From Pseudomonadota bacterium (lineage in GTDB: Bacteria; Pseudomonadota; Gammaproteobacteria; Acidiferrobacterales; Acidiferrobacteraceae): DNA of 32,742 nucleotides. Every line of letters begins with the position of its first letter. Position 1 is the stretch's first letter. Below the pieces are notes generated by a model. That model worked only from the letters and a program-made list of their open reading frames with translations. It ran no database searches and was not told the DNA's origin. The stretch spans positions 1 to 32,742 of the forward strand of contig JAJYHM010000068.1 in NCBI GenBank assembly GCA_021784755.1, in the 5' to 3' direction. The position numbers were made by a program, and so were the translations under genes. This document shows, piece after piece, positions 1 through 8,604 of the stretch.

Positions 1-207
1 GGTCAGAGAGTCCGGCAACTGCTAGCAGATCCTCGCCGACCTCAGAAATTCGACCCGCGATTGCGCGGGCCGGTGGCACCGGCAATGGCCAGCCGACCGG
101 TCACCCTCGGCATTCCTTGCCACAACGATAAGGGACATGATTCGCGTCCTTGCGATACCGCAAATCACGAACCCGCCGACTATTTAGAGGATCGGTTGAC
201 TTGCTAG
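1..207 (+). other. Open frame running in from the left edge, unrecognised
   Basis: Frame 1 is open from the first base to a TAG at 205-207 (68 codons), with no start needed inside the window. The translation is rich in Pro and Arg and I recognise no family in it. Its tail overlaps the -35 element of the vapBC promoter. It could be the 3' end of a gene cut by the window edge, or chance in GC-rich DNA. No other gene is visible in the first 258 bases. Confidence 0.15.
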
Positions 208-224
208 ACCCCTAGACATATGCT
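196..224 (+). promoter_or_regulatory. Putative vapBC promoter (sigma70-like)
   Basis: TTGACT at 196-201 and TATGCT at 219-224 are separated by exactly 17 bp. The -10 lies inside the inverted repeat at 217-234, so a repressor bound there would block RNA polymerase, as expected for an autoregulated toxin-antitoxin operon. Confidence 0.55.
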
Positions 225-234
225 TTGGCATATG
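217..234. promoter_or_regulatory. Inverted-repeat operator for vapBC
   Basis: CATATGC (217-223) and GCATATG (228-234) are perfect inverted arms around the spacer TTTG. The repeat covers the -10 element and lies 24 bp before the chosen vapB start. VapB antitoxins with an AbrB/SpoVT fold commonly bind such palindromes with VapC as co-repressor. That VapB binds here is inferred from position. Confidence 0.55.
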
Positions 235-258
235 CCATATAAGCCGGAGGATACCCGT

Positions 259-507
259 ATGTCAACTTCCGAACGCCATGTACGCCTCTTTCGCAACGGG
301 CGTAACCAGGCGCTACGCATCCCTCGCGAGTTCGAGTTGGAGGGCGAGGAAGCCCTCATCTACAAGGAGGGTGACCGGCTGATCGTGGAGCCGATCCATA
401 AAGGCAGGCTGCTGGCGCTGCTAGCCTCTCTAGATCCCTTAACTGAACCCTTCCCCAATATCGATGACGACCTGCCTCCACTAGATCTGGATGACGTGCA
501 GCTATGA
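259..507 (+). CDS. vapB: VapB-type antitoxin (AbrB/SpoVT-like)
   Basis: An 82-residue protein. The N-terminal 45 residues (RLFRNGRNQALRIPREFEL and then a strand reading EALIYKEGDRLIVEP) are typical of the swapped-hairpin AbrB/SpoVT DNA-binding fold of VapB antitoxins. The acidic tail (DDDLPPLDLDD) fits a toxin-wrapping segment. I chose the ATG at 259 because GGAGGA at 246-251 precedes it at good spacing; an in-frame ATG at 220 lies inside the palindrome and the -10, so it would be untranscribed. The gene overlaps vapC by ATGA, giving tight coupling. The role is to neutralise VapC and, with it, repress the operon. Confidence 0.88.
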   Translation: MSTSERHVRLFRNGRNQALRIPREFELEGEEALIYKEGDRLIVEPIHKGRLLALLASLDPLTEPFPNIDDDLPPLDLDDVQL

Positions 508-917
508 GTGCATCGCTGGCGTATTTACTGGATACCAACATCCTGTCCGATCTTGTCCGCAATCCGCAAGGTTTAGTAGCAGCGCAGATCACCAAGGCAG
601 GCGAGGATACTGTCTGCACCAGCATCATTGTGGCCGCAGAACTCCGCTATGGCGCAACCAAGTCAAGCTCTGCAAAACTTGCAGAGCGCATTGACCTGAT
701 CTTCTCAGCACTGGAAATCCTGCCGCTGGAAATACCTGCCGACCACCAGTACGCATCAGTACGCCATCACCTCATGCGCCAGGGGGCGCCCATTGGGCCA
801 AATGATCTACTGATCGCTGCACATGCTCTCGCAAGGGACCTTACCGTTGTAACCGCCAATGTTAGGGAATTCTCCCGGGTGCCAGGGCTGAAAGTGGAGA
901 ACTGGCTACAGGCCTAG
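504..917 (+). CDS. vapC: VapC-type PIN-domain ribonuclease toxin
   Basis: A 137-residue protein of full VapC length. PIN-domain acidic residues are visible: D10 in the opening LLDTNILSD motif, E46 in VAAELRYGA and D101 in PNDLLIAAHA. The closing motif reads TANVREFSRVPGL, where many relatives have an Asp or Asn at the fourth metal-site position. VapC toxins are Mg-dependent endoribonucleases, and those close to VapC of enteric bacteria cut initiator tRNA; the target here cannot be read from sequence. The start overlaps the vapB stop by four bases. The gene is convergent with fic, 61 bp away. Base composition is AT-richer than the core genes to the right, in keeping with an acquired module. 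Confidence 0.92.
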   Translation: MSASLAYLLDTNILSDLVRNPQGLVAAQITKAGEDTVCTSIIVAAELRYGATKSSSAKLAERIDLIFSALEILPLEIPADHQYASVRHHLMRQGAPIGPNDLLIAAHALARDLTVVTANVREFSRVPGLKVENWLQA

Positions 918-978
918 ACTGCGATACCTGCCGAAAACACATTCCGGCCGGCATTTACTTATGGGATGACATCCACTT

Positions 979-2124
979 TTATGGCTTCCTCACACCTTGC
1001 ACAGCCGGTTTAACGGTCGTTAACTCATAGCGCGTGGTTCTACCACCCCCCGGTAACGGGATGATAATGCCCTTAGCAACCAGATCTGAAAGATCACGGC
1101 TGGCTGTTCGATTGGGACACTTGGTAATAGCTTCGTATTTCTTGGTCGTTATTCCGCCTTCAAAGCCCTTTCGACCTTCAGCGAACACCCGCGACACCAT
1201 CCTGGCCTGCCGGTCATTCAACTGGTCGCCATGGGCTTCATAGAATCGAACCTTGGCTAATACAAAATCCACTTCTTCCCTGGCAATTTCCTGTGCCTTG
1301 ATGACCTGATCGGCAAAGTAGTCAAGCCAGGCATTAACCTCCAGGTTTCCGCGGCTCGCTTTCTCCAGCTGCAGGTAATAGGATTTTTTGTCCCCCTCTA
1401 TCGCCGTAGCAAGGCAGGCGGTGGTCGGATAGCCGAGATACTGGGAAAGCGCGTGATCGGCAATGGCTCTGCCGACTCTTCCATTCCCATCATCGAAGGG
1501 ATGGATCACTTCAAACCAAAGATGGGCAATACCCGCTCTTGCAATCCCTGGTATCTTTGTATCCCTGTTCAAAGGAATGGTCTGGTTGTACCAGCCGATA
1601 AATCTCGTCATTTCGCCAGGCACCTGAGTCGCCGGCGGGGCTTCATAGTGAACCTTTTCACGACCGTAAGGCCCGCTCACTATTTGCGTTGCCGAAGGAT
1701 CGTTGCGGTATGCGCCTCGCAGAACAGGCGTGTAACGCAGTTCCGGGACAGCCATGGATTGCCACTTGCCCAGCAGATCGTGTGTCAGGGATGTATGCCA
1801 ACTCTTGCGAACGTCCACCAGCAGCATCGCGGCCCCCGCCGCTTTCTGGTCTGAGTTGTCCGGTATCGAATCCGACGTCATTAAAGAGAGTAGCGATGAC
1901 CTGACCGATTCCCTATCCAGATCCTCACCCTCGATGGCGCTGGTTTTTATGGCCTCGGAAAGCATCAAATCGATCGTGGCAGCCTCCTGGGAAGCCATTG
2001 GCAGCGCCTCGACGCGGCCAGCCAGACGCTCTGAGTTCAGGCGAAATTCAAGTTCCCGACTATTAAGCGCGCGATTGTCATAGCGGAAATCCGGCCAGTC
2101 GGGCTGTTGCCATATCCATCTCAT
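979..2124 (-). CDS. Fic-family protein (DUF4172 N-terminus, winged-helix C-terminus)
   Basis: A 381-residue protein. The N-terminus (MRWIWQQPDWPDF...) is that of the DUF4172 class of Fic proteins. A class II inhibitory motif is visible as T61-S-A-I-E65-G66, where the Glu normally blocks productive ATP binding. The Fic motif HPFDDGNGRVGR spans 208-219, with the catalytic His at 208. The last 60 residues (TASRDLSDLVAKGIIIPLPGGGRTTRYEL) look like a winged helix, so the protein may bind DNA. Fic enzymes transfer AMP or other phosphate-containing groups to target proteins; the target is unknown here. All key residues are present, so it should be active. No antitoxin gene is needed, since inhibition is internal. 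The unusual upstream inverted repeat suggests autoregulation. Confidence 0.92.
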   Translation of the reverse strand: MRWIWQQPDWPDFRYDNRALNSRELEFRLNSERLAGRVEALPMASQEAATIDLMLSEAIKTSAIEGEDLDRESVRSSLLSLMTSDSIPDNSDQKAAGAAMLLVDVRKSWHTSLTHDLLGKWQSMAVPELRYTPVLRGAYRNDPSATQIVSGPYGREKVHYEAPPATQVPGEMTRFIGWYNQTIPLNRDTKIPGIARAGIAHLWFEVIHPFDDGNGRVGRAIADHALSQYLGYPTTACLATAIEGDKKSYYLQLEKASRGNLEVNAWLDYFADQVIKAQEIAREEVDFVLAKVRFYEAHGDQLNDRQARMVSRVFAEGRKGFEGGITTKKYEAITKCPNRTASRDLSDLVAKGIIIPLPGGGRTTRYELTTVKPAVQGVRKP

Positions 2125-2153
2125 GGCGCGATTTTAGCCCTTATTCACGCCAT
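2123..2153. promoter_or_regulatory. Imperfect inverted repeat over the fic start codon
   Basis: ATGGCGCG (2123-2130) and CACGCCAT (2146-2153) form arms matching at 7 of 8 positions around a 15-base centre. The left arm covers the fic ATG and repeats the half-site TGGCGCGATT of the perfect palindrome at 2169-2197. Two related sites so placed suggest cooperative binding of one regulator. Confidence 0.4.
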
Positions 2154-2168
2154 ATTAAAGGTCATTAT

Positions 2169-2197
2169 TGGCGCGATTATGACACATAATCGCGCCA
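2169..2197. promoter_or_regulatory. Perfect 13-bp inverted repeat upstream of fic
   Basis: TGGCGCGATTATG (2169-2181) and CATAATCGCGCCA (2185-2197) are exact reverse complements with ACA between them. The repeat lies 45 bp before the fic start, where it would overlap a -35 region on the minus strand. No T-run follows on either strand, so an operator is more likely than a terminator. Binding by the winged helix of Fic itself is an inference. Confidence 0.6.
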
Positions 2198-2688
2198 CAC
2201 CCGTTCGAGGAGACGAGCTTTAACGCCGTTGATACCACGACAGCACCCATTTGCCGCTCCTGGTATCGAGTGCTTTTTTCATGACAGCGCGTGGGACATA
2301 CCCCATGGATGATGCAGATTATATTATTATTTTTCAGCGCGTTATGAATATCCTCTACTCCCACCTGATTGTTTCCGAGGCTCAGAAACCCGCATAAATC
2401 ATAGCTTTTTTGAGAGTTGCCTTTGGACTTTACCGTCGTTTATACCGCCAAAGAATGGTCGCTTTGCGTGGCGCGGGAGATGCACTGGGTTTGCGCGCCG
2501 CGGCTACTCCAGGCCATCAATCGTCAACTATCGCTGCAAGCCTTTTCGTGCAATTTCTGAGATTCGTCGATCTTTTTCGCCAACATCGAGATCGCAATAC
2601 CGCTTGGTCGACTCTGCCCCACGCGAGCCTTAGGACTTGCATAGTGTCAGAAGTAGCCTCATAGTTCTACCGGTTAGGAGATATCGCC
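2198..2688. other. Gene-poor stretch between fic and the AbiE pair, possibly decayed coding DNA
   Basis: No recognisable gene lies here. Two weak signs of former coding DNA are present. On the minus strand a 69-codon frame (2155-2364) starts with GTG, lacks a recognisable domain and runs through the palindrome. On the plus strand a frame from 2414 reads in part FTVVYTAKEWSLCVAREMHW, looks protein-like, stops at TGA 2558-2560 and then continues open for 27 codons. Neither is recognised. A weak promoter for the AbiE pair may lie at 2637-2665 (TTGCAT, 17 bp, CATAGT). Confidence 0.3.
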
Positions 2689-3285
2689 ATGCAGACCCTC
2701 GCCAAACAAGTTCTGGAGCACGCCGCCGGATTGCCGGAGGGCACCCCTTTGGTCGCCAAAGAACTGCTGCACCTGGGCAGCCGCGCAGCCGTAGACCAAG
2801 TGCTGTCCCGCCTAGTGCAGCGCGGCGCCCTGCTGCGCGCCGGCCGCGGCATCTATGTCCTGCCCGTCGAGAGCCGCTTTGGCACCCGTGCGCCATCGGC
2901 CGTCAAGATGGTTGAGGGTCTGGCGAACCAGCGTGGGGAAACCATCGTGTCGCACGGTGCCGCCGCCGCCAACGCGCTGGGCCTGACCACGCAGGTGCCG
3001 ATGCGGGCGGTCTATCTCACGTCCGGCCCCAGCCGCCGATTGAAATTGGGCGCGCAGATGGTCGAGTTCCGGCACGCGCCGATGTGGCAACTGATCTTCC
3101 CGGGGCGGGCCGCCGGCGACGTGGTGCGGGCACTGGCTTGGCTGGGCCCGGAGAAAGCCGGGGAAGCGATCCGGAAGCTGCGCGCCAAGCTGCCGGCATC
3201 CGAGCTGAAGGAAGTCGCATCGGCGCGGTCGCGTCTGCCGACCTGGATGGCCCAAGAGGTCAGCGCCCTGGTGACCCATGGCTAA
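2689..3285 (+). CDS. AbiEi-type antitoxin / transcriptional regulator (DUF6088-like)
   Basis: A 198-residue protein. The first 70 residues form a winged helix of the kind found in AbiEi antitoxins: a helix, then VDQVLSRLVQRGALLRAGRGIYVLP. The rest (VSHGAAAANALGLTTQVPMRAVYLTSG and FRHAPMWQL) matches the C-terminal domain common to AbiEi and DUF6088 proteins. AbiEi represses its operon and counters AbiEii without directly binding it (type IV toxin-antitoxin); this was established for streptococcal and mycobacterial pairs and is assumed here. The start has the ribosome site TTAGGAG 8 bp upstream. The gene overlaps the toxin gene by 8 bp. The pair has a GC content closer to the core than vapBC and fic do. 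Confidence 0.85.
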   Translation: MQTLAKQVLEHAAGLPEGTPLVAKELLHLGSRAAVDQVLSRLVQRGALLRAGRGIYVLPVESRFGTRAPSAVKMVEGLANQRGETIVSHGAAAANALGLTTQVPMRAVYLTSGPSRRLKLGAQMVEFRHAPMWQLIFPGRAAGDVVRALAWLGPEKAGEAIRKLRAKLPASELKEVASARSRLPTWMAQEVSALVTHG

Positions 3286-4300
3286 GTTCTTCCAGCTCTC
3301 CACCGCCGAACGCCTGGACGCGCTCGACGCGGCAGCCAACACATCGGGCCTCCTGCCCCATCTGCTGGAAAAAGACATCTGGGTGGTCTGGTCGCTGCGG
3401 CACCTCTTTGCCGGCCCCTACGCCGACCATTTGGTATTCAAGGGCGGCACGTCCTTGTCGAAAGCCTACGGCGTCATCCGGCGCTTCTCCGAGGACGTGG
3501 ACCTGACTTACGACATCCGCGCCATCGCCGGCGATCTGGTGGGCGATGCGGATGCCCCGCTGCCGGCCAGCAAGAGCCAGGAGAAGAAACGGAGCAAGGA
3601 GATTCGTGCGCGCCTGTCGGACTGGGTCGGTGCCGAGATCGTGCCCCGTCTCAAGCATGACCTTGAGCAACAGGGTCTGCCGGCAACCGTGCGGGCCGAG
3701 GGCGACAAAGTGTTCATCGACTACGCACCGCTGGCCACCGGCACCGGCTATGTCGCGCCCACCGTCATGCTGGAATTCGGTGCCCGCTCGACCGGCGAGC
3801 CCAGCGAACCGCGCGCCATCCGCTGCGACGCGGCCGCGTATCTGCAGGGGGTGGAGTTTCCGACTGCCACACCGCAGGTCATACGCGCCGAGCGCACCTT
3901 CTGGGAGAAGGCCACCGCAATTCACGTTTTCTGCGCGCAAGGCGAGTTCCGGGGTCGTGACCGCTTCGCGCGTCACTGGCACGACGTGACGCGCCTGGAT
4001 GCCGCCGGTTTCGCCGATGCGGCCATCGCGGACAAAGCCCTGGCTCGGGCGGTGGCCGATCACAAGAGCGTGTTCTTTGCAGAAAAGAACACGCATGGCG
4101 AGGTCATCGACTATCACGCCGCCGTCGCCGGTGGGCTCCAGCTTGTACCTGATGACGGCGCATTGACCAAATTGGCGGCCGACTATCAGCGCATGGTCGA
4201 TGACGGCTTATTCCTCGATGACGCCGAATCTTTCGACGCTCTGCTGGAGCGCTGCCGAGCCATTCAGCAAAAAGCCAATGCCAAGCGAGCAGCGCAATAG
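3278..4300 (+). CDS. AbiEii/AbiGii-family nucleotidyltransferase toxin
   Basis: A 340-residue protein. The nucleotidyltransferase signature is clear: KGGTSLSK at 55-62, followed by RRFSEDVDL at 68-76, which carries the metal-binding aspartates D73 and D75. A downstream ERTFWEKATAIH segment is also typical of the family. Characterised relatives (the MenA and AbiEii group) use NTPs to add nucleotides to acceptor ends of tRNA, stopping translation, and some give abortive phage defence. All visible active-site residues are intact, so the toxin should be functional. Translation is coupled to the AbiEi gene by an 8-bp overlap. The length is within the family range. Confidence 0.9.
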   Translation: MAKFFQLSTAERLDALDAAANTSGLLPHLLEKDIWVVWSLRHLFAGPYADHLVFKGGTSLSKAYGVIRRFSEDVDLTYDIRAIAGDLVGDADAPLPASKSQEKKRSKEIRARLSDWVGAEIVPRLKHDLEQQGLPATVRAEGDKVFIDYAPLATGTGYVAPTVMLEFGARSTGEPSEPRAIRCDAAAYLQGVEFPTATPQVIRAERTFWEKATAIHVFCAQGEFRGRDRFARHWHDVTRLDAAGFADAAIADKALARAVADHKSVFFAEKNTHGEVIDYHAAVAGGLQLVPDDGALTKLAADYQRMVDDGLFLDDAESFDALLERCRAIQQKANAKRAAQ

Positions 4301-4323
4301 GAATTTGGAAGGCCACTCTCTCG

Positions 4324-4565
4324 TCATTTCTGTGGAACAACCCGTGACAGCCCTGCCCGCCGGAACCCCCGGTCGCGTGCCATGAATGCCTCCAGCATGT
4401 GCGGGGTCAGCGCGACGGCATCGACCGGCCGCCATAGGCCTACGCCTGCATCGCCGCGTAGCGCTCCAATTCCGCCTCGAGCGCTGCGGTGCAGGCGAAG
4501 GTGAGCTTCACGTTCTCGGTCTTGAGCAGCGGCCCCAGCCGCAGCTTGTGGGCAGACGTGCTCAT
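4324..4565 (-). pseudogene. Broken DUF2274 gene (conjugative-element scar)
   Basis: Reading from ATG 4565, the frame gives 41 residues (MSTSAHKLRLGPLLKTENVK, then LTFACTAALEAELERYAAMQ and A) that match the start of DUF2274 proteins. It ends at TAG (4440-4442), where the family normally has Gln, so a CAG to TAG change is likely. About five codons further the frame also shifts: the C-terminal part (PVDAVALTPHMLEAFMARDR, GFRRAG) continues in another frame to TGA at 4324-4326. Two independent lesions make a sequencing error unlikely. DUF2274 genes normally sit at the end of trb-type conjugation operons of integrative elements. The family assignment comes from memory of its members. Confidence 0.72.
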
Positions 4566-4646
4566 GGTGATGTGCCTTGCTGAAAGAACGGTCGCGGTAG
4601 ACATCATGTATTGACCTGCCCGGCCTCAAGCGACGTGATTAAAAAA

Positions 4647-4979
4647 ATGAAGATCGACACCGAAATCCACCATGTGACGAAGCCGAGAGCGAACATCTTC
4701 CTGGAGCTTGGCTTCGCGCCCGCCGAGGCCAAGCGCTTGCAGGCGGCCTCCCGCAAGCAGATCAACGACACCCAATTGCTGAAGCAGCAGTTGATGGACG
4801 CGCTGTCCACCTGGATTGCCGAGCATCACCTGAAGCAAGCCGAAGCAGCCGAGATCCTGATGGTTTCGCGTCCGCGCGTGTCCGACATAGTGAACAAGAA
4901 GACAGCCAAGTTCACCATCGACACGCTGGTGGAAATGCTTAGTCGCGTCGGCAAGCCGGTCAAACTGGCCATCGGTTGA
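4647..4979 (+). CDS. HigA-like XRE-family regulator, orphan antitoxin
   Basis: A 110-residue protein. The first part (HVTKPRANIFLELGFAPAEA) is typical of the HigA-type antitoxins that partner phage-derived HigB/Gp49-like toxins. The helix-turn-helix is LKQAEAAEILMVSRPRVSDI, followed by FTIDTLVEMLSRVGKPV. I chose ATG 4647 because its product begins as relatives do; TTG 4611 in frame would add 12 residues but has no ribosome site. No RelE/HigB toxin gene lies upstream, where the partner normally sits; that space holds the DUF2274 remnant. The protein is therefore an orphan, perhaps a solo repressor or the survivor of a broken pair. It lies 78 bp from the guaA stop. Confidence 0.82.
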   Translation: MKIDTEIHHVTKPRANIFLELGFAPAEAKRLQAASRKQINDTQLLKQQLMDALSTWIAEHHLKQAEAAEILMVSRPRVSDIVNKKTAKFTIDTLVEMLSRVGKPVKLAIG

Positions 4980-5057
4980 CACGCTGAACGACTGAAAACT
5001 TCCATCACTTCCCGCACCAGCGGCGGTATAACACAATCCTGCCGCCCCCCATACCGC

Positions 5058-6644
5058 TCACTCCCACTCGATCGTGGCCGGGGGCTTGCCCGAGACGTCG
5101 TAGACCACGCGACTTACGCCGCGCACCTCGTTGATGATGCGGCTCGAGACGCGCCCGAGCAGCCCATAAGGGAGCTCCGCCCAGTTCGCGGTCATGAAAT
5201 CCACGGTCTGCACGGCGCGCAGCGCGATGACGTAGTCGTAGGCACGACCATCGCCCACCACCCCTACCGAACGCACCGGCAGAAACACCGCGAAGGCCTG
5301 GCTCACCCGGTCGTAGTAGCCAGAGGCCCGCAGCTCCTCGATAAAGATGGCATCGGCGCGTCGCAGGATCTCCGCATAGCGCTCCTCCACGGCCCCCAAG
5401 ATGCGCACCCCAAGCCCCGGCCCCGGGAAGGGATGCCTGTGGATCATGGCCGCCGGCAGCCCGAGGCTTAGACCAATACGTCGCACCTCATCTTTAAAGA
5501 GCAGCCGCAAAGGCTCGAGGAGCTTCAACTTCATGCGCTCGGGTAGGCCGCCCACATTGTGGTGCGACTTGATCACCCGCGCCTTGCCTCCCTTGGCGCC
5601 CGCCGACTCGATGACATCGGGATAGATCGTGCCCTGGGCCAGCCAGCGCACCGCCGGCAGACGCGCGGCCTCCTCCTCGAAGACCGAGATGAAGGTCTCG
5701 CCTATGATCTTGCGCTTGCGCTCCGGATCATCCACGCCCTTTAGGGCCCCCAGGAAGCGGTCGGCAGCGTCCACGCGCAGTACCCGCACCCCCAGGTGGT
5801 CGGCGAAGGTGGCCATCACCTGATCGCCCTCGTGGAGCCGCAAAAGCCCATTGTCGACGAACACACAGGTGAGACGATCACCAATGGCTTGATGCAAGAG
5901 CACCGCCACCACCGAGGAGTCCACGCCGCCCGAGAGCGCGAGCACTACCTCCTCATCGCCCACCTGCGTACGGATCTCCTCCAGGATGCCATCAATGATG
6001 GCCTGCTCCGTCCAGGCGCGCGCGCAACCGCAGATCTCGTGCACGAAGCGCTCGATGATCCTTTGTCCTTGCTTGGTGTGGGTCACTTCGGGGTGGAACT
6101 GCAGACCGTAATAGCGCCGCGCCTCATCGGCGATGGCGGCCAGGGGGGCGTTGTCGGTCTCGGCGATGGCCATGAAACCCGCGGGGCAGGCCTCGACGCG
6201 GTCGCCATGACTCATCCACACATCCAGCGCGCGCGTCCCGTCTTCCGCGTCGCTCAAATTCGCCAGCAAGGCCGAGTGGCCGAGGGTGCGCACCCGCGCA
6301 TAGCCGTACTCGCGATGCGCTGCCGCCCCCACGCGTCCCCCAAGTTGCGCCGCCAAGGCCTGCATGCCGTAGCAGATGCCGAGCACCGGCACGCCCAGGG
6401 CGAACACCGCAGCCGGGATGCGCGGCGTGTCGCGCTCATTGACCGACTCGGGGCTGCCCGACAGGATCACCCCACGGGCGCCGAAGCCCATGATCACGTC
6501 ATCGGCCACGTCGCACGGCATGATCTCGCAGTAGACGCCAGCCTCGCGTACCCGCCGGGCGATGAGCTGCGTGTATTGGGAGCCGAAATCGAGAATGAGG
6601 ATCCGCTCGAGACCCTCGGCCTGCGCCCTACCCTTCTCGGACAT
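5058..6644 (-). CDS. guaA: GMP synthase (glutamine-hydrolysing)
   Basis: A 528-residue protein of normal length (about 525 in enteric bacteria). It converts XMP to GMP with ATP and glutamine. The N-terminal class I glutamine amidotransferase domain carries the triad C91 (GICYGMQ), H184 and E186 (QFHPEV). The ATP pyrophosphatase domain has the SGGVDSS loop at 238-244. The C-terminal dimerisation domain ends in the usual IEWE. It follows guaB with a 4-bp gap, so the two form the guaBA operon of GMP synthesis. The 3' end abuts the accessory segment, and guaA 3' ends are known island insertion sites. No clear intrinsic terminator follows. Confidence 0.98.
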   Translation of the reverse strand: MSEKGRAQAEGLERILILDFGSQYTQLIARRVREAGVYCEIMPCDVADDVIMGFGARGVILSGSPESVNERDTPRIPAAVFALGVPVLGICYGMQALAAQLGGRVGAAAHREYGYARVRTLGHSALLANLSDAEDGTRALDVWMSHGDRVEACPAGFMAIAETDNAPLAAIADEARRYYGLQFHPEVTHTKQGQRIIERFVHEICGCARAWTEQAIIDGILEEIRTQVGDEEVVLALSGGVDSSVVAVLLHQAIGDRLTCVFVDNGLLRLHEGDQVMATFADHLGVRVLRVDAADRFLGALKGVDDPERKRKIIGETFISVFEEEAARLPAVRWLAQGTIYPDVIESAGAKGGKARVIKSHHNVGGLPERMKLKLLEPLRLLFKDEVRRIGLSLGLPAAMIHRHPFPGPGLGVRILGAVEERYAEILRRADAIFIEELRASGYYDRVSQAFAVFLPVRSVGVVGDGRAYDYVIALRAVQTVDFMTANWAELPYGLLGRVSSRIINEVRGVSRVVYDVSGKPPATIEWE

Positions 6645-6648
6645 CCCG

Positions 6649-8140
<1,492 letters not shown>

Positions 8141-8174
8141 CGTCTCGGTCCATCGGCCTGGTCCGTGCGCGGCT

Positions 8175-8202
8175 TTGTGTTTTGGGGCCCAACATCTATA
8201 CA
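8175..8202 (+). promoter_or_regulatory. Possible promoter of the small lipoprotein gene
   Basis: TTGTGT (8175-8180), 16 bp, then TATACA (8197-8202). The -10 is good and the -35 weak. It lies 35 bp before the lipoprotein ATG and is divergent from the guaB promoter. Confidence 0.35.
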
Positions 8203-8236
8203 CTAAGGACATAACCAATTAAAAGAGGAGCAAGCG

Positions 8237-8551
8237 ATGAAAAAAATGGCCCTTGTGACCGCGTGTGCGCTCGTACTGGGGGGGTGCGCACATATGGCGG
8301 CCCACCAAGCCCCGCAGAGCGCGGTGGCCGCCGCGCGCGTGAAACAGGCGAGCATCGCCGTCAAGGAAGCCCGCGCCCATGGCGCCCTGTGGCTTGCCAC
8401 CCCGCATCTGCTCGCCGTGGCCCGTAAGGCCGACGCCAAGGGCCAGTATGCGCAGGCCATCAAGACCGCGAACACGGTCATCCTGCAATGCCAGACCGCC
8501 GAGAAGCAGGCCGCCGCCAACGCCCACGCCCAGCCTTACTACCCTAACTAA
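8237..8551 (+). CDS. Small helical outer-surface lipoprotein, function unknown
   Basis: A 104-residue protein. The N-terminal signal (MKKMALVTACALVLGGCAHM) has a lipobox LGGC with the lipidated Cys at 17, so the mature protein is about 88 residues, anchored in a membrane facing the periplasm. The mature part is almost all helix-forming (AAARVKQASIAVKEARAHGA, then LLAVARKADAKGQYAQAIKT). This pattern resembles DUF4398-type lipoproteins and the SoxXA-binding protein SoxK of sulfur oxidisers, but the match is only by eye. It has a good ribosome site (GAGGAG) and a hairpin after the stop, so it is probably a single-gene unit between guaB and xseA. Confidence 0.8.
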   Translation: MKKMALVTACALVLGGCAHMAAHQAPQSAVAAARVKQASIAVKEARAHGALWLATPHLLAVARKADAKGQYAQAIKTANTVILQCQTAEKQAAANAHAQPYYPN

Positions 8552-8561
8552 ACCTTAAGGC

Positions 8562-8588
8562 GCCCCGGGTTCCGCGCCCGGGGCTTTC
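8562..8588 (+). terminator. Probable intrinsic terminator after the lipoprotein gene
   Basis: GCCCCGGG (8562-8569) and CCCGGGGC (8577-8584) form a perfect 8-bp GC stem with a 7-base loop, followed by TTTC. The T-run is short, so termination may be partial. It separates the lipoprotein gene from xseA. Confidence 0.55.
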
Positions 8589-8604
8589 AGGGTATGGTCT
8601 CGTC

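Noticed and set aside
2155..2364. Minus-strand 69-codon frame as a gene
   Set aside because: It has a GTG start, no recognisable domain and runs through the perfect palindrome before fic.
2340..2370. ACTCCCAC near 2355 as an attachment-site copy of the guaA 3' end
   Set aside because: Only about 8 bases match; the neighbouring bases differ, so it is not better than chance.
3260..4117. Long minus-strand open frame opposite the AbiEii gene
   Set aside because: It is a shadow of the high-GC coding strand; AbiEii has clear family motifs and this frame has none.
5023..5057. Inverted repeat GCGGTAT/ATACCGC between the HigA-like gene and guaA as a bidirectional terminator
   Set aside because: The loop is 21 bases, the stem only 7 bp, and no T-run follows on either strand.
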